The translations under genes and the position numbers were made by a program. Positions 6,254-12,480 of a stretch of DNA of 12,566 nucleotides are shown here, piece by piece; position 1 is the first letter of the stretch; each line of letters opens with the position of its first letter. Under the pieces are notes generated by a model that was not told the origin of the DNA, ran no database searches, and was given only the letters and a program-made list of their open reading frames with translations. The stretch is from NCBI GenBank assembly GCA_015494735.1, contig WGAQ01000013.1, positions 1-12,566 on the forward strand. Reading direction: 5' to 3'. This stretch comes from Caldifarciminota bacterium (GTDB lineage Bacteria; Hydrothermota; Hydrothermia; LBFQ01; DSFT01).

Positions 6254-6977
6254 CGTCGATAAACTGCATGCCCGGGGTCTTAAGAAGAAGTACGGGCGCC
6301 GGTGGGTTGTGAAGGGGGTGGATATAGAGGTGAAGAGGGGAGAGGTGGTGGGGCTCCTCGGTCCCAACGGTGCGGGAAAGACCACCACATTCTACATGAT
6401 AATGGGAGCCATAAAGCCCAATGGGGGAAAGGTCTTCCTGAACGACAGGGAGATAACCCGTCTTCCCATGTACAAAAGGGCCCGACTCGGTATCGGATAC
6501 CTGCCTCAGGAATCATCCATATTCCGCCGCATGACCGTGTGGGATAACGTCTATGCTGTCCTGGAGATGAAGGGCATGAAGAAGAAGGATATCGTGAAAA
6601 AGACGGAGGAGGTTCTCAAGCTACTGGGCATATACGAGAGGAGGAATAATCGTGGAGACCAGCTGTCGGGAGGAGAGAGGAGGAGGGCGGAAATAGCCAG
6701 AGCCCTTGCCCTCGAGCCCCGATTTCTCCTTCTGGACGAGCCTTTCACCGGAATAGACCCCAAGACCAGGGAGGAGATTCAGGATATAGTTCGCCAGTTG
6801 AAGGGAATGGGCATAGGGGTTCTGATAACGGACCACAACGTGAGAGAGACTCTGGAGATAACCGACAGGGCCTACATAATCTACGAGGGGGAAATACTTC
6901 TGGAGGGAACCTCCCAGCAACTCATAAATGACCCCGTGGCCAGGAAGGTCTATCTCGGGGAGCGGTTTTCCATGTAA
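6243..6977 (+). CDS. lptB: Lipopolysaccharide export ATPase LptB
   Basis: A 244-residue cytoplasmic ABC ATPase that powers LPS extraction from the inner membrane with LptF/LptG. Walker A GPNGAGKT is at 40-47, the Q-loop at Q89, the signature LSGGERR at 141-147, Walker B LLLDEP at 162-167 and the H-loop at H198. The segment GIGYLPQESSIFRRMTVWDN (84-102) is the LptB-specific signature. It implies a diderm with LPS or a related glycolipid. It is the last gene of the 5350-6977 unit. No strong Shine-Dalgarno is visible, and the 11-bp overlap with coaD suggests coupled translation. Its last 28 bp overlap the end of the convergent hydrolase gene. Confidence 0.96.
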   Translation: MENNVDKLHARGLKKKYGRRWVVKGVDIEVKRGEVVGLLGPNGAGKTTTFYMIMGAIKPNGGKVFLNDREITRLPMYKRARLGIGYLPQESSIFRRMTVWDNVYAVLEMKGMKKKDIVKKTEEVLKLLGIYERRNNRGDQLSGGERRRAEIARALALEPRFLLLDEPFTGIDPKTREEIQDIVRQLKGMGIGVLITDHNVRETLEITDRAYIIYEGEILLEGTSQQLINDPVARKVYLGERFSM

Positions 6978-7777
6978 AGGGCATCCCTTACGAACTCGAG
7001 GAGTATCTCGGTCAGCTGGTTGTCCTCCCCGATATCCGTATTCACCTGCCTGTGGCTCATGCCGCATGCGCAGTAGATGACCGCTTTCGAATTCGTTTCC
7101 TTCAACCTTTCCATGAGTATCCGGGCCTGTGATGCGGAGGCGGGTCTTTCGGTGTGAACTATCAGGGTGGGAGGGTTGAAGCCTCTTTCTATACGATAGA
7201 CGGGGGAAGCCCTTCTTAACTCCTCATCTCCCTTTCCGAATACGGGGCGAATTGTCTTCTCGAACAGAAGGGGGAAGCTGTCCCTCAGGGAAATCAGGTC
7301 GTAGGCCCCTCCATCCAGCAGAATCGACCCCCGAATTATGTTCGGCGGCATGCCCCTCCTTCTGAGAAAATCCTTTTCGTACGAAACCATGGCTGCGATG
7401 TGGGCCCCTGCCGAGTGCCCCATGAGGATGATTCTATTGCCGTCCCCTCCGTATTTATGGATATTTTCATGAATCCACGCTACGGCGTCGGATACGTCCT
7501 CCACGAATAGGGGGAAGCGGGCCCGGGGGAAGGTCCTGTAGTTGACGCTGACGAATACGAAGCCCTTCTGTGCAAAGAAGAGCCCTTTCTTTCCGTGATT
7601 GCCCTTGTCTCCCGTCCTCCACGCACCCCCGTGGATGAAGACCATTACTGGACATTTTTCGCATCTTTCTGGAGCGTATATGTCGAGGCTGTGGAATCTG
7701 CTTCCATCCTCCGCATAGGGGACATCTCTATCGACGATTATCTTTCCGGTAAGAAGAACCGATGTCAGGAACCACAT
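6950..7777 (-). CDS. Alpha/beta-hydrolase, BD-FAE/esterase-lipase type
   Basis: A 275-residue hydrolase. LDIYAP (31-36), the oxyanion motif HGGAW (49-53) and the nucleophile elbow GHSAG (S122 at 120-124) place it in the carboxylesterase/feruloyl-esterase/kynurenine-formamidase-like group. The likely catalytic His is H242 (MSHRQVN). At the place where relatives carry the acidic residue in an HGxxD motif, this protein reads VHTERPAS, so E210 or another residue must serve. The substrate is unknown. The N-terminus MWFLTSVLLTG is short and hydrophobic, perhaps a signal peptide. The start follows a TAAACT box by 6 nt with no Shine-Dalgarno. Confidence 0.88.
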   Translation of the reverse strand: MWFLTSVLLTGKIIVDRDVPYAEDGSRFHSLDIYAPERCEKCPVMVFIHGGAWRTGDKGNHGKKGLFFAQKGFVFVSVNYRTFPRARFPLFVEDVSDAVAWIHENIHKYGGDGNRIILMGHSAGAHIAAMVSYEKDFLRRRGMPPNIIRGSILLDGGAYDLISLRDSFPLLFEKTIRPVFGKGDEELRRASPVYRIERGFNPPTLIVHTERPASASQARILMERLKETNSKAVIYCACGMSHRQVNTDIGEDNQLTEILLEFVRDALYMENRSPR

Positions 7778-7782
7778 GCCCT

Positions 7783-7794
7783 AAGTTTAACATT
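7783..7794. promoter_or_regulatory. Shared bidirectional -10 region
   Basis: AAGTTTAACATT reads as TAACAT on the plus strand (7788-7793, ending 10 nt before the glycosyltransferase ATG). On the minus strand it reads as TAAACT (7789-7784, ending 6 nt before the hydrolase ATG). The two starts are only 26 bp apart and neither has a usable Shine-Dalgarno. One near-palindromic box appears to drive both genes. Inferred from sequence. Confidence 0.5.
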
Positions 7795-7803
7795 TGGGAG
7801 TTC

Positions 7804-8469
7804 ATGAAGTTCGTGGTGGTCATTCCTGCCTATAACGAGATGCCGCATATCGAGGATTTCCTCAGGAAGTTGAAGGATTTTCCTTACGAATTCGTATTCA
7901 TCGACGATGGCTCCACCGATGGGACAGGCGATACCATAGAGAGATATGGATTCAGGGTGATTAGGCATCCACGGAATATGGGTAAGGGGGCGGCTGTGAA
8001 GACCGGCTTTGCATACGCTCTGGAAAATGGTTATGATGCGGTGATTACCATGGATTCGGATGGACAGCACGACCCTGCCCTCATCCCCCGGTTTATCGAT
8101 GCCCTGAAGGAAGCCGATGTGGTTCTCGGAAGCAGAAGGGATTACATGACCCCGGCCAATATGCCCATCGACAGGTATCTGGTAAACCGCATTACATCGA
8201 CGATTATCTCCCTGCTGGCAGGCCATCTCATAGAGGATCCGCAGAACGGGTACAGGGCATTCAGGAGGAGGGTGCTGGAGTCCCTCAGATTCGAGAAGGA
8301 CCGATTCGATTTCGAGACGGAAGTTCTGATAAAGGCGTTGAGGTACGGATTCAGGTTGAAGCATGTAAAGGTCCCCGTCATATACGGGGCGGAGAAGAGC
8401 CATATAAACAAGTGGAAGGACACGCTGCGGGCTATAAGGCTCTATCTGGAATTCCTCTTCATCTCATAG
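7804..8469 (+). CDS. Family 2 glycosyltransferase, polyprenyl-phosphate type
   Basis: A 221-residue GT-A glycosyltransferase. It has the opening VVVIPAYNE (4-12), IDDGSTDGT (33-41), the metal/nucleotide motif DSDGQHDP (84-91), GSRRD (109-113) and QNGYRAFRR (147-155). This resembles dolichol/undecaprenyl-phosphate mannosyl- or glucosyltransferases, which load a sugar from a nucleotide sugar onto a lipid carrier. There is no C-terminal membrane domain, so it may act at the membrane surface. The acceptor and sugar cannot be named. The ATG at 7804 is preferred over an in-frame ATG at 7762 because the family motif begins within three residues and the upstream extension crosses the promoter region. 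The gene ends 6 bp into the convergent amidinotransferase-family gene. Confidence 0.9.
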   Translation: MKFVVVIPAYNEMPHIEDFLRKLKDFPYEFVFIDDGSTDGTGDTIERYGFRVIRHPRNMGKGAAVKTGFAYALENGYDAVITMDSDGQHDPALIPRFIDALKEADVVLGSRRDYMTPANMPIDRYLVNRITSTIISLLAGHLIEDPQNGYRAFRRRVLESLRFEKDRFDFETEVLIKALRYGFRLKHVKVPVIYGAEKSHINKWKDTLRAIRLYLEFLFIS

Positions 8470-9300
8470 GTCCGGCATTTTCTGGAATTTATAGTGCTCC
8501 AGCGTCAGGCACTTGACGCCCCCTCCCACCAGATGGAATTCGGACGTTTTCACGATTTCCACATCGAATCCCAGGGACAGGTAAATCTTCTTCAGCTCGG
8601 GAGCGTTCCTGGAATCGTTCACGAATACGGTGTTTCCGATGTACGTGCTGTTGAGGCCCAGGTCTTCGATTAGATGGGGTGGAACGGGTATCGTCTTGAA
8701 TCCAGCTTCATTCAATCGCTCTATGGATTCCTCCGACACTTTGCCCCTCGCATATATTACGTACTTCTTGAGGAGGAAGAGGACCACATCGAGATGGAAA
8801 TCGAATTTCTCCACGGGTATGACCCTGACTCCCAGAAAATCCTCCAGCATATCTGCCACCTCGATGGATGTTCTATTTCCTCCGTATCCCATTATGATGA
8901 CATCGAGGTAATGGGAATAGAAAGCCTCTGCATTCCCTTCGAAGACATAGCCTTCGGGAATCTCCATTATTTCGAATCCTTTCCTCAGGGCCCATTCTTT
9001 CATATATGCGGCTTCTTTCTGGCGCTCTGGATGCCGGAATCTGCTGATGACCGCCTTCTTTCCGAACAGAAAGATGGAGTCTCCCACGAATGTGAGTTCT
9101 GACAGCCCCTCGGAGGCCTCCACTATGTGGATACGGGCTCCCTTCTCCATGTATCTGGTCACGATGTGGGCCCACTGCTTCCATGCCTCCAGTCTATTCA
9201 CTTCTCTGTCCCTGTATCGGACGTAAAAGTCGTTGTCGTCGGAAAAGTCGTAAGCTTTCTCATAATAAATTGGTGGTGAAAGAAGGAATTTTCTCTCCAT
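8464..9300 (-). CDS. Guanidine-modifying (amidinotransferase/deiminase) family enzyme
   Basis: A 278-residue protein of the pentein fold group that includes dimethylargininase and arginine deiminase. Family features are the SRFRHPERQKE segment (87-96), FEGNAEAF (120-127, the substrate-site equivalent of EGxGDA), GYGGNRTS (138-145), FHLD (168-171, with H169 the likely catalytic His) and GGGVKCLTLEH (259-269, with C264 the likely nucleophile). These enzymes form a covalent amidino-thioether with arginine-like substrates and hydrolyse or transfer it. The usual Asp in EGxGD is replaced by Glu125. The exact substrate is unknown. It lies 52 bp downstream of ruvB on the same strand, with its own promoter-like boxes. 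Confidence 0.85.
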   Translation of the reverse strand: MERKFLLSPPIYYEKAYDFSDDNDFYVRYRDREVNRLEAWKQWAHIVTRYMEKGARIHIVEASEGLSELTFVGDSIFLFGKKAVISRFRHPERQKEAAYMKEWALRKGFEIMEIPEGYVFEGNAEAFYSHYLDVIIMGYGGNRTSIEVADMLEDFLGVRVIPVEKFDFHLDVVLFLLKKYVIYARGKVSEESIERLNEAGFKTIPVPPHLIEDLGLNSTYIGNTVFVNDSRNAPELKKIYLSLGFDVEIVKTSEFHLVGGGVKCLTLEHYKFQKMPDL

Positions 9301-9341
9301 GGCGGGACAATGTTAAAGGCCCGTGGATGGGGAATGTTATA
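9301..9341 (-). promoter_or_regulatory. Tandem -10-like boxes ahead of the amidinotransferase-family gene
   Basis: On the minus strand TATAACATT (9341-9333) and CCTTTAACATT (9319-9309) lie 24 bp apart. The second has TAACAT ending 9 nt before ATG, with no Shine-Dalgarno between. The sequence after each box is also similar (CCCCATCC and GTCCCGCC), so the boxes may derive from a small duplication. Two start points are possible. Confidence 0.45.
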
Positions 9342-9352
9342 GATGTTTTGAA

Positions 9353-10354
9353 TCAGAGGAGACGGGGAGGAGTCCTGTATCCCAGATGCTGGTATGCCAG
9401 ATGGGTTGCAATTCTGCCCCTCGAAGTCCTCTCTATGAGCCCCATTCTTATTAGATAGGGCTCGTAAACCTCTTCTATGGTGCCTTCGTCCTCGCTCACG
9501 GCGAGCGCCAGGGTCTTCAGCCCCACCGGACCCCCTCCGAATTTCTCTATTATGGTCCGGAGGATTCTCTTGTCGATTTCGTCCAGCCCGAGGGGGTCAA
9601 CTCCCAGCGAATCGAGGGCATGGAGGGTTATGTCCATGGTTATCCTGCCGTCTCCCTCCACCTGTGCGAAGTCTCTGACCCTCCTGAGGAGTCTGTTGGC
9701 GATCCTCGGAGTGCCCCTGCTCCTGCGGGCGATTTCACGGGCGGCCTGTCTGTCTATCTCCACATTCAATATCCGGGCGCTTCTTAGCACGATTTGCTCC
9801 AGTTCCTCCGTGGAATAGTATTTCAGGTGGAAGGTTATCCCGAATCTGTCCAGCATGGGGGAGGAGAGGAGTCCCATCCGGGTCGTGGCCCCTATCAGGG
9901 TGAATCTCGGAAGGCTGAGCCTCACGCTCCTGGCCCCCGGCCCCTTGTCTATGACCACATCTATGGCGAAATCCTCCATGGCTGTGTAAAGGTATTCTTC
10001 CACCACACGGGGAAGCCTGTGGATTTCGTCTATGAAGAATATGTCCCCCTCCTCAAGGGAGGTGAGTATGCCCACCAGGTCGAAGGGCTTTTCTAAGGAT
10101 GGACCTGTGGCTGTTTTTATCCCCACTCCCAGTTCCTTCGATATGATAAATGCGAGAGTGGTCTTCCCCAGTCCGGGGGGTCCCGCAAGCAGTACGTGTT
10201 CCAGCACGTCTCCCCTCTGCTTCACCGCCTGGATGAACACTTTCAGATTCTTCTTTATGCGTTCCTGCCCTATGAATTCCTCGAATCGGGAGGGGCGTGT
10301 GGATTGCTCGTAAACTCTATCCTCGGGCAGGGGACGATTGTCTAAGATGTCCAT
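9353..10354 (-). CDS. ruvB: Holliday junction branch-migration ATPase RuvB
   Basis: A 333-residue AAA+ motor that, with RuvA, drives branch migration of Holliday junctions in recombination repair. Near the N-terminus is RPSRFEEFIGQ. Walker A GPPGLGKT is at 58-65, Walker B with DEIHR at 109-113, and sensor GATTR at 155-159. The likely arginine finger is R170 in SPMLDRFG, and the winged-helix region includes RGTPRIANRLLRRVRDFAQV. Length is typical. ruvA and ruvC are not adjacent. The start follows a TAAAAT box by 9 nt with no Shine-Dalgarno. It is divergent from the acyl-CoA synthetase gene, with 48 bp between starts. Confidence 0.97.
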   Translation of the reverse strand: MDILDNRPLPEDRVYEQSTRPSRFEEFIGQERIKKNLKVFIQAVKQRGDVLEHVLLAGPPGLGKTTLAFIISKELGVGIKTATGPSLEKPFDLVGILTSLEEGDIFFIDEIHRLPRVVEEYLYTAMEDFAIDVVIDKGPGARSVRLSLPRFTLIGATTRMGLLSSPMLDRFGITFHLKYYSTEELEQIVLRSARILNVEIDRQAAREIARRSRGTPRIANRLLRRVRDFAQVEGDGRITMDITLHALDSLGVDPLGLDEIDKRILRTIIEKFGGGPVGLKTLALAVSEDEGTIEEVYEPYLIRMGLIERTSRGRIATHLAYQHLGYRTPPRLL

Positions 10355-10402
10355 CCCGGGGAAATTTTAAAGGAATGGCTCCAGTCCTTTAACATTAGGG
10401 AC
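10355..10402. promoter_or_regulatory. Interlocked divergent promoters of ruvB and the acyl-CoA synthetase
   Basis: Minus strand: CCTTTAAAATT (10373-10363), with TAAAAT ending 9 nt before the ruvB ATG. Plus strand: CCTTTAACATT (10386-10396), with TAACAT ending 7 nt before the synthetase ATG. Each box, read on the other strand, gives TTAAAG exactly 17 bp upstream of the opposite -10, at the -35 position. Only 48 bp separate the genes and neither has a Shine-Dalgarno. Confidence 0.5.
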
Positions 10403-12097
10403 ATGAAAAAGTTAACAAGGCCTACAAGGAAGCTGCCCACTGTAAGAGAGGGGCTTGGTATAAAGACTCTTCCCGAGATGGTGGAGATGGTGGGGGAGAC
10501 CTATGAGGAGAATGTGGCCTATACCATGCCCCGCGATGGTAAACTCTACACCCTCAAGTACTGGCAGGTGCTCGAATACGTTAAGAGGGTGGGCAGGTAT
10601 CTGAAGGAATTGGGTCTGGAAAAGGGGGACCATATTGCCATAATCGGCGAGAACCGTCCGGAATGGGCCATCTCCTATTTCGCTGTTCCCTGGATAGGAG
10701 GAGTGTCCGTTCCCCTCGATGCGAGAGCATCTTTCGAGACCCATAAGTTCATAATCGATTTTGCGGAGGTGAAGGCAGTCATCGCTTCCGGGAGGTTTCT
10801 CTCCAGCATGGAGGCTATAAGGGAAGAGGTTCCCCACCTGAAGCACGTGATATCCATGGAGGAATTCGACAGCATATACAACAGATATGCGAGGGGTGTT
10901 GAGAGGGAAAACGTCAGACTGGATGACCTTCTGGAAATCCTCTTCACTTCTGGAACAACGGGAGACCCGAAGGGCGTGATGCTCACTCACAGGAATATAA
11001 TGTCCAACGTGGATGACATATACAAGATTATCGATATTGGTCCGGATGATGTGAGTTTTTCCATCCTTCCCATCCATCATTCCTACGAATGCACCGTGGG
11101 GCAGGTGGCCACTGTATATTCCGGTGTGCAGGTGTTCTATGCCCGGAGCCTCAATCCCCGTGAGATGATGGCGGATTTGAAGATGGCCCGACCCACTTTC
11201 TGGCTCACCGTTCCCCTTCTCCTGGAGAAGATGTATGTAAAGATACGCAAGCAACTGGAAGGACAGAAGGGTCTGAAGGGTCTTCTCACGAAGGTTCTTC
11301 CAAAGAAGATGCTGGGTAAGAAGGTCAAGGAGGCGCTGGGATTCGACCGCATAAGATTCGTGGTTTCGGGAGGTGCTGCTCTTCCCAGATGGGTTTCGAA
11401 GGGGATGGAGGAGCTGGGCTTTCCGGTAATACAGGGTTATGGTCTCTCGGAGACTTCTCCCCTCATAAGCGTGAATCCTCCGTACGATAAGATTAAGAAT
11501 GAGAGCGTGGGGCTGGTGATACCCAGCGATGAGGTGGAGATAAGAGATGTGGACAGCGAGGGCAATGGTGAAATTGTGGTTCGTGGTCCCAATGTTATGA
11601 AGGGGTATTACAGGAACGAGACTGCCACCCGGGAGACTTTCACCACGGATGGATGGCTCATGACCGGAGATATAGGTTATTTCGATGAGGAGGGTTATCT
11701 GTACATTACGGGAAGGAAGAAGTTCGTTATCGTCACGAAGGGTGGAAAGAATGTTTTCCCGGAGGAGATAGAGGAGAAACTTACAAAGTCGCCCTTTATC
11801 GAGGAGGCCATGGTTTTCAGTCCGGACGACGAGCAGATTCAGGCTCTCATATATCCGGAGCTGGATGAGGTGGCCCGTGCTCTGGAGAAGATGGGGAAGG
11901 AGTTCAACGATGAGAATATTTGGCAACTCATAAAGCAGGAAGTGGATAAGGTGAATCGCCATCTCGAAGCATACAAGAGGATAAGGCATTTCGCAATAAG
12001 GTTCGAGGAGTTTCCCAAGACGACGACCCGGAAGATAAAGAGGCACCTCTTCAGGGGTCTGAGGCTCACACCCGATATAAAGGTGATGAAGGGTTGA
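10403..12097 (+). CDS. Long-chain acyl-CoA synthetase (AMP-forming)
   Basis: A 564-residue ANL-superfamily enzyme that activates a fatty acid with ATP to acyl-AMP and then acyl-CoA. The P-loop TSGTTGDPKG is at 182-191, YGLSETSP at 346-353, TGDIGY at 421-426, and GRKKFVIVTKGGKNVFPEE begins at 437. The C-terminal TTTRKIKR carries the likely adenylation lysine K544. The family resemblance is to FadD/LC-FACS-type enzymes, but chain-length preference cannot be read. The 3' end is followed by a GC hairpin. The ATG at 10403 follows TTTAACATTAGGGAC, the leaderless-type arrangement. Such enzymes serve fatty acid uptake or recycling into phospholipids. Confidence 0.93.
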   Translation: MKKLTRPTRKLPTVREGLGIKTLPEMVEMVGETYEENVAYTMPRDGKLYTLKYWQVLEYVKRVGRYLKELGLEKGDHIAIIGENRPEWAISYFAVPWIGGVSVPLDARASFETHKFIIDFAEVKAVIASGRFLSSMEAIREEVPHLKHVISMEEFDSIYNRYARGVERENVRLDDLLEILFTSGTTGDPKGVMLTHRNIMSNVDDIYKIIDIGPDDVSFSILPIHHSYECTVGQVATVYSGVQVFYARSLNPREMMADLKMARPTFWLTVPLLLEKMYVKIRKQLEGQKGLKGLLTKVLPKKMLGKKVKEALGFDRIRFVVSGGAALPRWVSKGMEELGFPVIQGYGLSETSPLISVNPPYDKIKNESVGLVIPSDEVEIRDVDSEGNGEIVVRGPNVMKGYYRNETATRETFTTDGWLMTGDIGYFDEEGYLYITGRKKFVIVTKGGKNVFPEEIEEKLTKSPFIEEAMVFSPDDEQIQALIYPELDEVARALEKMGKEFNDENIWQLIKQEVDKVNRHLEAYKRIRHFAIRFEEFPKTTTRKIKRHLFRGLRLTPDIKVMKG

Positions 12098-12103
12098 ATG
12101 AGT

Positions 12104-12119
12104 GGGCCCATTCGGGCCC
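12104..12119 (+). terminator. Hairpin after the acyl-CoA synthetase gene
   Basis: GGGCCC, an ATTC loop and GGGCCC form a 6-bp GC stem just past the stop. The downstream TTCCCC is not a proper U-tract, so termination is plausible but unproven. Confidence 0.45.
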
Positions 12120-12440
12120 TTCCCCGAAATATGTATTCGATTAAAATGCTGGTTATCAATCGAGTGGGGCATCATGGAATTGACTGTAAAAGTGAGTGGA
12201 AGAAACACAATGTGACAAATGACCGGGTAATGTAAAGTTCATTTCAAAATTCGACAAATTTAATAAAATGGCGGAATATTTCGATGCTGTGAAGATGATT
12301 TCAATCGATTCGACAGCCGAAAATCTCCGATGACCGCAATTGAACTGAAGAAATTCCACCCGTCAAAGAACGAATTTGTTTTCGGCTATGGTCAGTAATT
12401 GGTCGAATAAAGTGGAACAAGTAGATGTTTTTCAATCGAT
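12120..12440. other. AT-rich non-coding region with short open fragments
   Basis: No convincing gene. Short open fragments occur in the plus frames: 12174-12218 (MELTVKVSGRNTM), 12268-12333 (MAEYFDAVKMISIDSTAENL plus R), and one starting in the ATGA overlap at 12330 (MTAIELKKFHPSKNEFVFGY plus GQ). None has a ribosome binding site. A 9-bp inverted repeat, AGCCGAAAA (12315-12323) and TTTTCGGCT (12379-12387), is flanked by TTCGAC and GTCGAA, so the stretch may fold as RNA. I cannot tell decayed coding DNA from a regulatory region. Confidence 0.4.
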
Positions 12441-12441
12441 T
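12291..12441 (+). repeat. Two imperfect direct repeats around TTTCAATCGATT
   Basis: Copies at 12291-12310 and 12421-12441 match as G(A/T)AGATG, then T-rich, then TTTCAATCGATT, with one inserted base. A shorter relative, TCAATCGA, occurs at 12156. The starts are about 130-145 bp apart, too far for a CRISPR array. Confidence 0.5.
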
Positions 12442-12480
12442 ATAATCGGACTAATTGAGCGAAAATGACCGGCCGGTCAT
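12441..12480 (+). promoter_or_regulatory. Putative promoter and palindromic operator
   Basis: A perfect TATAAT (12441-12446) is followed 18 bp later by ATGACCGGCCGGTCAT (12465-12480), a perfect 16-bp palindrome. Its size and symmetry suit a dimeric repressor such as a TetR-family protein; as RNA it could form a small hairpin instead. A further stem, AGAACC with GGTTCT, lies at 12484-12510. No clear -35 is visible, and the controlled gene would lie beyond the window. Confidence 0.5.

Noticed and set aside
7762..7803. Upstream in-frame start for the glycosyltransferase
   Set aside because: The extension would translate the bidirectional promoter box, and family proteins begin close to VVVIPAYNE.
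10412..12208. 598-codon open frame antisense to the acyl-CoA synthetase gene
   Set aside because: It has no family motif or ribosome binding site and is explained by codon bias of the real gene opposite. The plus-strand protein has all AMP-binding motifs.
12156..12359. 67-codon minus-strand open frame in the terminal intergenic region
   Set aside because: It has no ribosome binding site, promoter box or recognisable motif, and lies in AT-rich repeat-bearing DNA.
12156..12441. TCAATCGATT repeats as a CRISPR array
   Set aside because: Only two or three short copies, spaced about 130-145 bp apart and of unequal length, with no cas genes.
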